Made by a program: the position numbers and the translations under genes
The notes under the pieces: model-generated
Databases searched by the model: none
Seen by the model: the letters and a program-made list of their open reading frames with translations, nothing else
Told to the model about the DNA's origin: nothing
Part shown: positions 26,106 through 35,134 of the stretch, in pieces
Layout of the letters: every line of letters starts with the position of its first letter
How positions within the stretch are numbered: the stretch's first letter is position 1
Origin: PMG-095 sp036496745
Lineage (GTDB): Bacteria; Myxococcota_A; Polyangia; Polyangiales; Polyangiaceae
Assembly: GCA_036496745.1 (NCBI GenBank)
Contig: DASXKQ010000234.1
Coordinates: 1 to 64,000 of the forward strand
DNA: 64,000 bases
Direction: 5' to 3'

Positions 26106-27218
26106 ATGTCCCCCGATTCCGGCGCTCATTTCCCGTTCGAGCTTCGGCCGACGCCGAACCCACTGCCTGCCAGCGAGCGGGTCAAGATCATGAAGGACTT
26201 GGGTTTTGGGCGCGTCTTCACCGAGAACATGGTGACGCTCCGCTATCGCGCCGCGGAGGGCTGGGGCTCAGGCACGCTCGAGCCGTTTTCGCCGATCTCG
26301 CTCTCGCCCGCGGCGTCCGTGCTCCACTACGGGCAAGCCATCTTCGAGGGCTTCAAGGCGTATCGCCAGCCGAACGGCGGGATCGCTACCTTTCGGCCCG
26401 ATGCCAACGCGCGCCGCTTCAACACGTCCGCGCGCCGCCTCGCGATGCCCGAGCTGCCCGTCGAGCAGTTCATCGCCGCAGCGGACTTGCTGATTCGTCA
26501 CGAACGCGAGTGGGTACCGCCGAACGCCGGTGAGAGCCTGTACGTGCGCCCACTGATGATCGCCACCGAGGCGGCTCTCGGTGTGCGCCCCGCCAAGGAG
26601 TACCTTTTTCTGGTCTTTGGTTCACCGTCGGGTGCGTATTTCCCGCAGGGCGTGAAGCCGCTCACCGTTTGGCTGTGCACCGACTACGTGCGCGCGGCTC
26701 CCGGCGGCACGGGCGAGGCCAAGTGCGCCGGCAACTACGCGGCCAGCCTCGTCGCTCAGCAGAAGGCGATCGACGCCGGCTGTCAGCAGGTCGTCTGGCT
26801 CGACGCCGTGCACCATCGCTTCGTCGAAGAGATGGGCGGCATGAATTTGTTCTTCGTGTACGGCTCGGGCAAGGGCGCGCGGCTCGTCACTCCGCAGCTC
26901 ACCGGCACGCTACTGCCCGGTATCACGCGCGACAGCATTTTGAGACTCGCGCCCGAGCTCGGCTACTCGGTCGAAGAGGGCACGATCAGCGTGGAGGATT
27001 GGCAGCGCGATCTGCAGAGCGGCGCGCTCACCGAAGTGTTCGCCTGCGGCACGGCGGCGGTGATCACACCCGTCGGCAACGTCAAGTTCGAAGGCGGAGA
27101 GTGGTCGATCCACGGTGGCGAAACCGGCCCCGTTGCGCAGCACTTGCGCGACACGCTGTTGGCGATCCAACACGGCTCGCAGCCGGACAGCCACGGCTGG
27201 ATGCACGTCGTTTTGTAG
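26106..27218 (+). CDS. ilvE: Branched-chain amino acid aminotransferase
   Basis: A 370-residue class IV PLP aminotransferase, the size of the long (type II) BCAT enzymes. It interconverts Val, Leu and Ile with their 2-oxoacids. The PLP lysine lies in GGTGEAKCAGNYAASL (K206), and the family motifs VLHYGQAIFEGFKAYR near the N-terminus and FACGTAAVITPVG near the C-terminus are intact. ATG 26106 was chosen over an in-frame GTG 21 bases upstream because it matches the family N-terminus. It is a single gene with convergent neighbours downstream. Confidence 0.95.
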   Translation: MSPDSGAHFPFELRPTPNPLPASERVKIMKDLGFGRVFTENMVTLRYRAAEGWGSGTLEPFSPISLSPAASVLHYGQAIFEGFKAYRQPNGGIATFRPDANARRFNTSARRLAMPELPVEQFIAAADLLIRHEREWVPPNAGESLYVRPLMIATEAALGVRPAKEYLFLVFGSPSGAYFPQGVKPLTVWLCTDYVRAAPGGTGEAKCAGNYAASLVAQQKAIDAGCQQVVWLDAVHHRFVEEMGGMNLFFVYGSGKGARLVTPQLTGTLLPGITRDSILRLAPELGYSVEEGTISVEDWQRDLQSGALTEVFACGTAAVITPVGNVKFEGGEWSIHGGETGPVAQHLRDTLLAIQHGSQPDSHGWMHVVL

Positions 27219-27353
27219 CGAGTCTCGTTTTCGTGACGTAGTCGGGCTGCGCCCGTGCGGAAAACACGAAGGGACGCCGAGGTGAGGGTCGAGCCGTTCG
27301 ATGAAGTGACGATCGAGCTCAAGAGACGGCCAGGCGGGCTCAGCGCGGAGCAC

Positions 27354-27941
27354 CTAGCGCACGAACACCTCGAGCCACGGCGCGCTCCCGCCGCCGGCTC
27401 CGGTCGCGAACGTCGCGCCGGCACCGCTGCCGCGCTCAGCGCTGAGCGCGACCCCGTAGTCTTCGTCGGGGTGTTTGTCGGCCGAGCGGATCAGCGCGCT
27501 GACGTCGATGCGGAGCTCGCCGTGCGCTTCCGCGTTCGCTTCCGCGTAGGGCGGATTGAGCGCCGGTCGGTTCTCCCAGGTGAGCTCGGCGGCGCGCCAC
27601 GGATCGCGGATGCGGGAGGCATGCAGCGAGACGACTCCGTCGCTCGCCGGAGAGCCCTCGCGGGGGTCAAGATGTAGCAAAGCTGCCTGCACGCGGCCGC
27701 GCCGCGCCCAGCTGCGCTCGAACGCGACGAGCAATATCGTCTGCTCGCCCGCGCCGCCGAACGTCACGGCGGTCGGTAGCGCGCCGCTCGCGTGCGACTC
27801 CTGGAGGATGCCGAGGGCGCTCACCTGCGCGATCAGTCGTTGATCGCGCGCGTCGGCTACGAACGCTGGCTGTTCACCGCCACAACCCTCGAGGGTGAAC
27901 GCGAGCACGAACCAGCTCGAGCATAGCGACAACCTGTTCAT
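27354..27941 (-). CDS. DNRLRE-domain-like lipoprotein
   Basis: A 195-residue protein with a hydrophobic signal ending TLEGC (a lipobox-like site). The remainder resembles DNRLRE domains: LLVAFERSW, LHLDPREG and the typical ELTWENRPALNPPYAEA segment, ending with APWLEVFVR. Such domains are beta-sandwiches found on surface proteins of bacteria. It is the last gene of the DUF1415-BatA-vWA operon: its ATG overlaps the stop of the upstream 1011-residue gene by four bases. Role in that system unknown. Confidence 0.8.
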   Translation of the reverse strand: MNRLSLCSSWFVLAFTLEGCGGEQPAFVADARDQRLIAQVSALGILQESHASGALPTAVTFGGAGEQTILLVAFERSWARRGRVQAALLHLDPREGSPASDGVVSLHASRIRDPWRAAELTWENRPALNPPYAEANAEAHGELRIDVSALIRSADKHPDEDYGVALSAERGSGAGATFATGAGGGSAPWLEVFVR

Positions 27942-30900
27942 CCTTTGCGACCTCTCCGACGTGCGAGCAATACCTCGGCCGCGGTCAGCTGGCGCCCGGG
28001 TGGAGGAATCGAAGGAGTTTCGCCCGTGCCGCTCGCAGCGCTCGCTGGCGGTTGCGAGAAGCGCGGTACGCTCGGCGGCGATTGCTCTACCGTTGGTGGA
28101 CGCTGCGCCGGTTTCGCCCGCTCGCGCGCAGAGGCCGACTGCGGCAGCGGCGGAGCGCGCTGAACCGGCAGTTCCGCGTCGCTGCGCGCTTTCGCCTCCA
28201 GGAGCGAGTCGAGCGCGCTGTGCGTGGCCGCTGCTTGCTCGCTGCGGCTCCGTTTGCGCGGGCTCGTTCGAAAGAGGAGTGCGACCCGTGCGGGCGCGTG
28301 GAGCAGGGCATCTGGAATCGCGAGCCTGCGCACCGCTACGGACGAGAGCAGCAGAGAGGCAGCCAGCAGAATCAGCAGATTGCCCAGATTCTGATAGGCA
28401 AAGCGCTTGAGCTCGCGGTCGTTGAAAATCCCGGCCAACGTGTCGCGGACCTTGCCGCCGGTGGTTTGGCTGAGGCGCTTGAGCAGGCCGCGATCCGTGC
28501 CCGACGGCCTGAGCTCCTCGCCGGCCGAGAGCGCCGCGCCGGTGCTGCCGAGCGGTTCGTTGCTTTGCTCATCGATGGCCGTGACGACGTAGGCGCCCGG
28601 GCGCGAGAGGGGCAGGGTACCGGCGTAGGCGCCCGCGCCCGACGCTTCGAGCGGCACCGTGCTGGTGAAGCCGTCGGGACCGGCCACGCGCGCGAGCAGA
28701 CGGCGGAAATTCTCGGCGTGCCCGCGCTCGTCGACCAGGCCAACGCGCATGCGCAGATCGCCGCCGAGGGTGTCGGCTTCCACGCGCACGCGCGGGTTGT
28801 CCGCGCGCCGCGCGACGTCGCGGCCGAGCTGCCCGAATAGCCGCGCAGCGCCCTCCCAGCTCGTCCAGGCGACGCCCCAGCGATCCTTGTAGTCGCTCGT
28901 GAAGGTTGCCGCGCGGCCCACGCCGACCGACCAGGTCGCGAGGATCGGGTCACCCTCAGGTCCGGTCAGGTGCACCTGCGCGCGCGGTTTGCCGAGGGTG
29001 ACCACGTAGCCTTTGAGCGGGGGTGCGCTCGAAAAATCGATGCCGCGCGTCGCCGGTCCGGGCGCGCCGAGGGCGGGGCGAAAGACGAGCTCGTTGATAG
29101 AGCTGCGCGCGGCGAGCACGGTTTCTTGTGCGAAGACCGCCGGCAAGCGGCCGGCGTCTTCGATCAAGTAGAAGCGGCCGTCGCCGAGTTGGCTCATGTG
29201 CTCGAGCGCGGGCACGTCCGCGCCGGAGCCGAGCGCGATCACGCTGGTGGTGATCCCGCGCGCCTTGGCGGAGCTGACCAGCGAAAACGCTCGGCTGCGC
29301 TCCTCGGCGTCCGAGCCGTCCGAGAGCAAGAGCATGTGTTTGAGCTGCACGTGCTCGTGGCTCAGCGCCTGATAGCCGGTCTCGAGCGCCAAATCGACGT
29401 AAATACCGCCGCCGCCGACGCCCACGGCGCGGATGGCCTTGGCGATTGCGGCCGTGTCCGTGACCGGGCCGAGCGGCACGGTCCAGCGCACCGCGGTGTC
29501 CACGTGCATCACGCCCAAGCGATCCCCCGCGCCGAGCAGCTGCGCGCTGCGCGCTGCGGCTTCGTTGGCGAGCTCGAGTTTGGTGTTCTTCCCTGCGCTC
29601 ATGCCCATCGAGCCCGAGTAGTCGACCGCGATCACCTCGGCGAGGCTCGCGCGCCGGCGCTCCTGCTTGAGATCGAAGGAGACCGGGCTCACTTCCTCGA
29701 TTGGGGTTTTGCCGTAGCCGCCTGGGCCGAGCGAGTGGTCACCCCCCATCAAAATCAATCCGCCGCCCAGATCGCGCACATACGACGCGAGCGCGTCGAT
29801 TTGTGAAGGCGCAAGCTCGCTCGCCGCGATGTCGCTGAGTACGATCGCGTCGTAGGCCGCGCAGGCCGCGACGTCCGCCGGCACGCCCGCAGGCCCCGCG
29901 ACGCGCACCTGAAAAGCCGCAGATTCGAGGGCCTTTTGCAGAGCGAGCGCGAGCGACGGATCCCGCTCGAGCACGAGCGCGACGGCCTTGCCGCGCACGC
30001 GCACGAAGGCCGTGCCGAGGTTGTCCTCGTGGGCCTGATCGAGCTTGGGATCGAGCGCGCTCACTTCCACGTCGTAGCGGTGAAAGCCGGGCTCATTGGC
30101 GAGTTCGCGCAGGTGCACGACGTCCTCGCCCTGTCCGATCTTGACGACGCCCTTGCGCACGGGCTCGCCGTCCCGCGACACTCGCAGCTCGACCTCGGTC
30201 GCCACGCTCGACTCGGTGACCACGCGCAGGTCGAGCGCCTCACCCTGGTTCGCGCGGGGTACGGTGTGAACCGACGAGATGCGCACGTTCGTGAGCTTTT
30301 GCTGGTCGAGCGGCACGACGTCGACCGGAACGCTAGCCGCGATCGCCAGCGCGGCGTCACTCAGCACGTCGCCGCGCGTCGAGACACCGTCGCTCAAGAG
30401 CACGATGCGAGCCGCCGAGTCGGCCGGAACCTCGCCGAGCGCGGTGCGCAGGGCGCTGCCGATATCCGTGCCGTCGCGGCCTATTTCCGCGATTTGCGGG
30501 GCCTTGAGCGTGCTGTGCTCGCGCAGCGGGTCCTCCACCGCCGAGCTCGCGCCAAACGCAATCGTGCCGATGCGGTCATGTTCGCGCATGCCGAGCTCGG
30601 CGACGCGCAGCTCCTCGGCGATGCGCGTGGCCGCGTTCGGCACCAGATCGATGCTGCGGCTGCGATCGATGGCGATGATCACCGCCAGTCGGTCGAGTGG
30701 GCGACCGAGCTCCACGCCGATCATGGCGTAAGCGGCCGCGAGGGCCGAGCCGCCGAGCAACGCCGCTTGCAGCACGCGCCGCGCCGTCGCCATGCGCGTC
30801 GAGAGCCGGTTCAGGCGCGCAGCCACGAACCAGACGGCGACCGCCGCGGGTACCGACAAGACCGGGCGCTCGAAGCGCAGGTAGGGAAAATAGAACCAGC

Positions 30901-30973
30901 TGAACAGGCCGAGCGCGACGAGCGCGAGCGGTACCAGGGACAGGGCGCGCAGCGTGTAGAGGAGTCCCCTCAT
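27938..30973 (-). CDS. Large membrane protein with two vWA domains and a GATase1-like domain
   Basis: A 1011-residue protein. Helices near residues 8-28, 41-56 and 66-86 anchor it. The first vWA domain has MIDAS DRSRS (D103-S107). A type 1 glutamine-amidotransferase-like segment follows (AYDAIVLSDIAASELAP and LGGGLILMGGDHSLGPGGYG). The second vWA domain has MIDAS DYSGSM (D451-S455) plus MLLLSDGSDAEE. A further transmembrane helix lies near residues 865-885 (NLLILLAASLLLSSV) before a long Pro/Arg-rich cytosolic tail. This is the architecture of BatB/stress-related vWA proteins that work with MoxR ATPases and DUF58 proteins encoded nearby. Four-base overlaps join it to both neighbours. Confidence 0.88.
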   Translation of the reverse strand: MRGLLYTLRALSLVPLALVALGLFSWFYFPYLRFERPVLSVPAAVAVWFVAARLNRLSTRMATARRVLQAALLGGSALAAAYAMIGVELGRPLDRLAVIIAIDRSRSIDLVPNAATRIAEELRVAELGMREHDRIGTIAFGASSAVEDPLREHSTLKAPQIAEIGRDGTDIGSALRTALGEVPADSAARIVLLSDGVSTRGDVLSDAALAIAASVPVDVVPLDQQKLTNVRISSVHTVPRANQGEALDLRVVTESSVATEVELRVSRDGEPVRKGVVKIGQGEDVVHLRELANEPGFHRYDVEVSALDPKLDQAHEDNLGTAFVRVRGKAVALVLERDPSLALALQKALESAAFQVRVAGPAGVPADVAACAAYDAIVLSDIAASELAPSQIDALASYVRDLGGGLILMGGDHSLGPGGYGKTPIEEVSPVSFDLKQERRRASLAEVIAVDYSGSMGMSAGKNTKLELANEAAARSAQLLGAGDRLGVMHVDTAVRWTVPLGPVTDTAAIAKAIRAVGVGGGGIYVDLALETGYQALSHEHVQLKHMLLLSDGSDAEERSRAFSLVSSAKARGITTSVIALGSGADVPALEHMSQLGDGRFYLIEDAGRLPAVFAQETVLAARSSINELVFRPALGAPGPATRGIDFSSAPPLKGYVVTLGKPRAQVHLTGPEGDPILATWSVGVGRAATFTSDYKDRWGVAWTSWEGAARLFGQLGRDVARRADNPRVRVEADTLGGDLRMRVGLVDERGHAENFRRLLARVAGPDGFTSTVPLEASGAGAYAGTLPLSRPGAYVVTAIDEQSNEPLGSTGAALSAGEELRPSGTDRGLLKRLSQTTGGKVRDTLAGIFNDRELKRFAYQNLGNLLILLAASLLLSSVAVRRLAIPDALLHAPARVALLFRTSPRKRSRSEQAAATHSALDSLLEAKARSDAELPVQRAPPLPQSASARERAKPAQRPPTVEQSPPSVPRFSQPPASAASGTGETPSIPPPGRQLTAAEVLLARRRGRKG

Positions 30974-32931
30974 GGGCTCTCCCGCGCCGGGCTGTCCGGA
31001 AGCGCCCGGCGATCCGGGCGGCGCGGACTCTGGGACAGGACCCGCGGACGCGCCTTGCGCGTCAAAAAGTAGGCGTCCGCGGCCACGGCGCCGAGTGCGA
31101 TCGCGGCGAGCAGCCAGCTCCAGTCACTGACGGCATCCGCGATTTTGGGCTGCTCGCGCACGGTGAGCCGGGGGCCAGCCGGCAGCGCGCGAGGAGACAG
31201 GTCGCTCTCACGCTCGCTGGTCAGGTTCGCGACGATCAGCGCGCTGCCCGTCTGCTGCCCTTTGTAGTTAGCGAAGTAGAAGCCCGCGCGCGGCAGGTTC
31301 GGAATCACGCACAGGCCGCCGCGCGCCGAAAAGGGTCGCTTGTTTCCGGCCGGGTCTTCGAGCGTCACTTCGCTCACGTCGAGCGGGACGCGCAGGGTGT
31401 AGGGGTCGCCGGTGCGCGTGGCGGCCTCGGCCCCGCGACTGCGATGGCTGCGCGCGAGCTCGATCACGTTGCGCATGAACAGCACGAACGACGCCTTGAG
31501 CGGCCAATTGCTGTCGCCCACGTCGAAGCCGACCAGCGTCCCCGTGCGACCGAGCGTGGAGATATCGGCGATCAGCGTGCCGTGCGCGCTCTGCACCAGG
31601 GCCTGCTGGGGGCTCTCGGCGTCGACCTTGCGCGCCTTCAGCAGGTCCACGCCGTCGAGCGACAGAAAACGCAGCCGCGGGTCGACCTCGGTCCAGGACG
31701 TGATGCTCGGCGCGTCCAAGAGCTCGCCGACGATCGCGGTTCCGCACGCCCCAGGGGGCGGGTTGAGGACGAGCAGATCACCGCCCGGCACCTCGCTCGG
31801 ACACGCGCCCTGAATCACGACCAGCGCGTCCTCGGGGACGCCCGCGCTCGCCAGGCTCTCCAAGCTCACGCCCAGGAGCTCGACTTCCGGGTCGGCTTGT
31901 AGCGCGCGGCTGACCCAGCCGCTCGCCTTGCTCGGCGCCATCACGACCGGCAGTCGCGCGCTGTTCGGCACGCGGCCGTACGCGCGGTCGTCGCTCGGCA
32001 ACGCGTCGTGCGGCGCGATCTCGACGATCAGGCCGCTGCCGCTGTCACCCGGGGCGGGCTCGAAGCTCAGGACAGCCGGCACGCGCTCCCCAGGCGCAAG
32101 ATCGATGCGGCGGGAAGCGAGCGGTTGCTCGACGTTGCGCTGGCTCAACGTGGCGTAGACCGTACGCGGCTTGCTGCCGAAATTCTGGATCAAGGCGAAC
32201 GCCTGCACCTCGTCGCGATGGGTTTCCGGGTTCGTTCGATTCGCGACGTCGAGCCGCACGACTGCGGCATTTTCGACCGGCTCGCCAATCCGGATCAGAT
32301 CCGTGGGCAGGCTCGCGCTCGCCAGCGAATCCGGCTCGGCGAGTGCGCCGTCACTGATCACGACGATGCGCACGGAGCCCGAAAAAGGGCGCAGCGCGCT
32401 GGTCGCGACCGCGATGGCTCGGCTCAGTCGGCCCTCGGCGTCGCTCGCTTCGATTTGGTCGATCGCCGCCGCCAAGCGCCGTCGATCGCGGTCCATGGCC
32501 GAAATGGCGCGTGCGTCGCGACCGGCCTCGATCACGATGGCTTCGGACTCCGGGGCGAGCGTTTGCAGGACCTCGCGCGCGGCCGCCCGAGCGTGCTCGA
32601 GGCGCGATTTCCCATCCGGCAAGAGCGCGTTCATCGAGGCGCTGTTGTCGACCACGATCGCGATGTGGTTGCCGGCGATCCGGCCGCCGCGCGTCGCTGG
32701 GCGACTGAGCGCGAGCGCCAGCAGAACGAGCGCGCACAGCTCGGCGAGCAGCGTCGCTTGTGGGACCAAACGACGGAACGGATGCTTGGCAAGCAGATCG
32801 CGCGCCGCTGCGACCCACAGCCAGGTCGAGGGCACCGTGAGCCTGTCGCGCCGGGTCTTCAATATGTAGAGGACGATCAGCGGCGCGAGCAGGCCCAGGA
32901 GCCAGAGACCGCTCGGGGCTTTCAGCTCCAT
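30970..32931 (-). CDS. BatA-like vWA membrane protein (aerotolerance regulator N-terminal domain)
   Basis: A 653-residue protein. The N-terminus (WLLGLLAPLIVLYILKTRR ... VPSTWLW) is the BatA-type N-terminal membrane region with helices at about 8-25 and 60-76. A vWA domain follows with MIDAS DNSASM (D95, S97, S99). The middle of the protein contains repeated beta-rich segments, and a C-terminal helix (about 606-622, WSWLLAAIALGAVAADAYFL) ends in a basic tail. vWA domains bind partners through a metal ion; the family is found with MoxR ATPases in envelope stress and complex-assembly systems. Third-from-last gene in its operon, 14 bases after DUF1415. Confidence 0.88.
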   Translation of the reverse strand: MELKAPSGLWLLGLLAPLIVLYILKTRRDRLTVPSTWLWVAAARDLLAKHPFRRLVPQATLLAELCALVLLALALSRPATRGGRIAGNHIAIVVDNSASMNALLPDGKSRLEHARAAAREVLQTLAPESEAIVIEAGRDARAISAMDRDRRRLAAAIDQIEASDAEGRLSRAIAVATSALRPFSGSVRIVVISDGALAEPDSLASASLPTDLIRIGEPVENAAVVRLDVANRTNPETHRDEVQAFALIQNFGSKPRTVYATLSQRNVEQPLASRRIDLAPGERVPAVLSFEPAPGDSGSGLIVEIAPHDALPSDDRAYGRVPNSARLPVVMAPSKASGWVSRALQADPEVELLGVSLESLASAGVPEDALVVIQGACPSEVPGGDLLVLNPPPGACGTAIVGELLDAPSITSWTEVDPRLRFLSLDGVDLLKARKVDAESPQQALVQSAHGTLIADISTLGRTGTLVGFDVGDSNWPLKASFVLFMRNVIELARSHRSRGAEAATRTGDPYTLRVPLDVSEVTLEDPAGNKRPFSARGGLCVIPNLPRAGFYFANYKGQQTGSALIVANLTSERESDLSPRALPAGPRLTVREQPKIADAVSDWSWLLAAIALGAVAADAYFLTRKARPRVLSQSPRRPDRRALPDSPARESP

Positions 32932-32945
32932 GCTTCGGGATTCTA

Positions 32946-33647
32946 TCAGAGCGGGCGTGAAACGGGCGCTGGGTCACTCCGCAGCCGGGCGTAGCTCTCG
33001 TCACGATCCCGGCGGATGTCGGCTACGACGGCGTCGAGCGTCGCGCTGCCGACTTTGAGCAGGGTCTCGAGGTTGTCTTGGGCGATTTTCTGGCGCAACG
33101 AGGGGCGGCTCGGGGCCAGCATGGAAGGTGAAAAAACAGCCTCGACGTCGATGAAAGCCGTGCCTTCGGGGTGCTTACCGCGCACCCGGTCGAGGACGCT
33201 CATGCGCACGAGTTGGATGGTCGGGTCAGGTGTACGGCGGAGGTAGGGGATGAGCCGCTCGGCGTCCTCGAGCTCGACGGGGGCGTCGGGGTGGAAGGCC
33301 GCCAGCGCGAACGGTATCTCACCCGGCTCGTGACGTTCGGCGTCCCGTTCACGCAGCGTCCGGACGAAGCGTTCGAACGACAAGCGGTCGAGCGACAAGT
33401 CGGGATAGATGAACAGCGCGACCTCGATCTTCGGCGTGCTCGCGAGTGCTGCAATCTGCTCCAGGGACTTGCGCGGATCGCCCGCAATTTCAGCCAAAAT
33501 GACGCGTTCTGTGACATGGCCCTCGCGACGCGCGGGCGCCGCCCACGGACACAAATCGTACGCCTCGACCAGCTCGACCACATAGCGTCGATAGACCCGA
33601 AGTGCCTCGCGCACGAACGCTTCGTCGCTGCTGCGGGTGCTGCTCAT
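32946..33647 (-). CDS. DUF1415 family protein
   Basis: A 233-residue soluble protein with the DUF1415 pattern: an N-terminal helix, then VELVEAYDLCPWAAPARREG (a conserved Leu-Cys-Pro-Trp/Phe-Ala block), a central beta-alpha region (KIEVALFIYPDLSLDRLSFE and EIPFALAAFHPDAPVELED), and YLRRTPDPTIQLVRMSVLDR. The biochemical function of the family is unknown. It is the first gene of the operon leading into the BatA-like and double-vWA genes. Confidence 0.85.
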   Translation of the reverse strand: MSSTRSSDEAFVREALRVYRRYVVELVEAYDLCPWAAPARREGHVTERVILAEIAGDPRKSLEQIAALASTPKIEVALFIYPDLSLDRLSFERFVRTLRERDAERHEPGEIPFALAAFHPDAPVELEDAERLIPYLRRTPDPTIQLVRMSVLDRVRGKHPEGTAFIDVEAVFSPSMLAPSRPSLRQKIAQDNLETLLKVGSATLDAVVADIRRDRDESYARLRSDPAPVSRPL

Positions 33648-33761
33648 GGGGTGATGCTAGCACCGACGCGCACGCGCCTCGTAGGCATACTCGCTACGCG
33701 TTCGAGGGCGTCGCGCGAGACCGCGCGCGCGATCGAAACTGTCTCAATCTCAAACACCTTC

Positions 33762-33792
33762 TTGACGTCGCATGCGATTGTCTTGCAAACTA
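33762..33792 (+). promoter_or_regulatory. Possible promoter of the histone-like gene
   Basis: TTGACG at 33762-33767 matches a sigma-70 -35 element well. A poor -10-like sequence (caaact/aaacta) lies 18-19 bases further on. The surrounding 60 bases are more A/T-rich than the neighbourhood. Low confidence because the -10 is weak. Confidence 0.3.
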
Positions 33793-33848
33793 TCGTTTCG
33801 AACGGCGCTTCCATATCGAGCGCCATCAGAAAACAGAGGACGGAGTCA

Positions 33849-34013
33849 ATGGCCGTACGCAAGAAGAAAGCAGCGAAGAAAGCAGAACCCGCAGCAGCGC
33901 CCGCCAAGAAGGCGAAGAAGCGCCGCTCGAAGAAGAAGAAGGCAGCCAAGGCGGCCCCCGCCGCGGCCAAGCCCGCCAAGAAGCGCAAGAAGCGTCGCGC
34001 TAAGAAGGGCTGA
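33849..34013 (+). CDS. Histone H1-like Lys/Arg/Ala-rich protein
   Basis: A 54-residue protein from ATG 33849 with an agagga ribosome-binding site at an appropriate distance. It is almost entirely Lys, Arg, Ala and Pro (MAVRKKKAAKKAEPAAAPAK at its start, KKRKKRRAKKG at its end) and has no acidic residue apart from one Glu. This composition matches the small histone-H1-like nucleoid proteins of myxobacteria and other bacteria, which bind and compact DNA. The sequence is too low in complexity for homology to be informative, so the call rests on composition, start site and its own upstream region. Confidence 0.75.
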   Translation: MAVRKKKAAKKAEPAAAPAKKAKKRRSKKKKAAKAAPAAAKPAKKRKKRRAKKG

Positions 34014-34149
34014 GCTTGCAACCGAGTGAGCGCGAGCGTCGCTGCTCTTCATCGAGTCAGCGGCGCTCGCAGCTCACCGGGTTCTCTTTTGGTGTCCGTG
34101 TGAGGTGGGGTCAGGGGTTGGGTTGGGTGAGCGGGCGGAGGCCGTCGCA

Positions 34150-34168
34150 ATCGGGCAAAAAGCCCGAT
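34150..34168. terminator. Hairpin between the convergent histone-like and DUF58 genes
   Basis: Perfect 7-base arms ATCGGGC (34150-34156) and GCCCGAT (34162-34168) enclose an AAAAA loop. It is located in the 215-base spacer between two convergent genes, the expected place for a bidirectional terminator; no clear T-run follows. The rest of the spacer is GT- and GGGT-rich with no coding frame. Confidence 0.5.
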
Positions 34169-34228
34169 GCCGGCCTCGGCCAGGGCTGGTCGCGGGGCTT
34201 GGCGACGCAGAATTTTCAAACAAGCCAA

Positions 34229-35131
34229 CTAGTCGATGACTCGACTCACGAACCGACGCATCACGCCCTGCAACGGCTCGCTGGTCACGACCCTCAGATA
34301 CACCTGCCCGTGCTTGCGAGCCCACGCCCGCAGTTCCTCGATCAGGCCCGTCAACCGAAGTACGTAGGCCTCGACCGCGCCGGCATCCACGGTCACCTCG
34401 ACCTGCTGTAGACTCTCCGAGTCCACTAGAGAGTAGTCGCCCTCGAGAGGGGGTTCGAGTTCCTCCGGGGAAAGGACCTGTACCAAGCTCAGCTGATGCC
34501 CCTGGGAGCGCGCTCGGGACAGCGCCAGGGTGACCTGTCCCGCGTCTAAGAAGTCGCTCAGGATCACGAGCAGGCCAGGGCGGGCGGAGCGCTGCACGGT
34601 CAAGTCGATCGCTCGCGCCAGATCGAGCGAGCCGCCCGGCTGTGGACCGCTCAAGTCGCGAAGCAATGCGGGCAGAGCGTCGCGTCCGCGGCGCGGACTG
34701 CTCACCTGCTCGAGGACGCGCGCGCCCTCTGCGTCGTCTTTGGCGCGCGCGACGAGCACCTGCACGCGTTCCCCGTGCTCGAGCGCGAGGTAACCGACGG
34801 CCGCGGCGAGCCGTCGCGACACTTCGATCTTGCGGGGATTGCCGAAGTCGAGCGAGGCCGAAACATCCAGCAATATCCGGACGATTGCGTCTTCTTCTGC
34901 ACGGAATTGTTTCACTACGGGTTCGCCCGTGCGCGCGAACGCGAGCCAGTCCACGCGGCGTAGATCGTCGCCCGGCGCGTACGGCCGATGCTCGTGAAAC
35001 TCGGCGGAGCCACCGCGCCGATTCGACGTGCGCTCGCCGCTCGCGCCGCTGCGCGCCTCAATCGAGAGCAGGCGAGCGAGCGCACGGAGCTCGTTGCGAA
35101 AGGCCGGGTCGAGCAGCGTCTCGCCGGTCAT
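34229..35131 (-). CDS. DUF58 family protein
   Basis: A 300-residue protein with the DUF58 signature EFHEHRPYAPGDDLRRVDW (residues about 44-62) followed by a vWA-like fold: IVRILLDVSASLDFG contains a DxSxS metal-binding motif, and LLVILSDFLDAG follows later. DUF58 proteins accompany MoxR AAA+ ATPases and are thought to be part of a membrane-associated chaperone system. It is the last gene of the block that begins at 42997, three bases after the ABC permease gene. No transmembrane helix is evident in this protein. Confidence 0.92.
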   Translation of the reverse strand: MTGETLLDPAFRNELRALARLLSIEARSGASGERTSNRRGGSAEFHEHRPYAPGDDLRRVDWLAFARTGEPVVKQFRAEEDAIVRILLDVSASLDFGNPRKIEVSRRLAAAVGYLALEHGERVQVLVARAKDDAEGARVLEQVSSPRRGRDALPALLRDLSGPQPGGSLDLARAIDLTVQRSARPGLLVILSDFLDAGQVTLALSRARSQGHQLSLVQVLSPEELEPPLEGDYSLVDSESLQQVEVTVDAGAVEAYVLRLTGLIEELRAWARKHGQVYLRVVTSEPLQGVMRRFVSRVID

Positions 35132-35134
35132 TGC

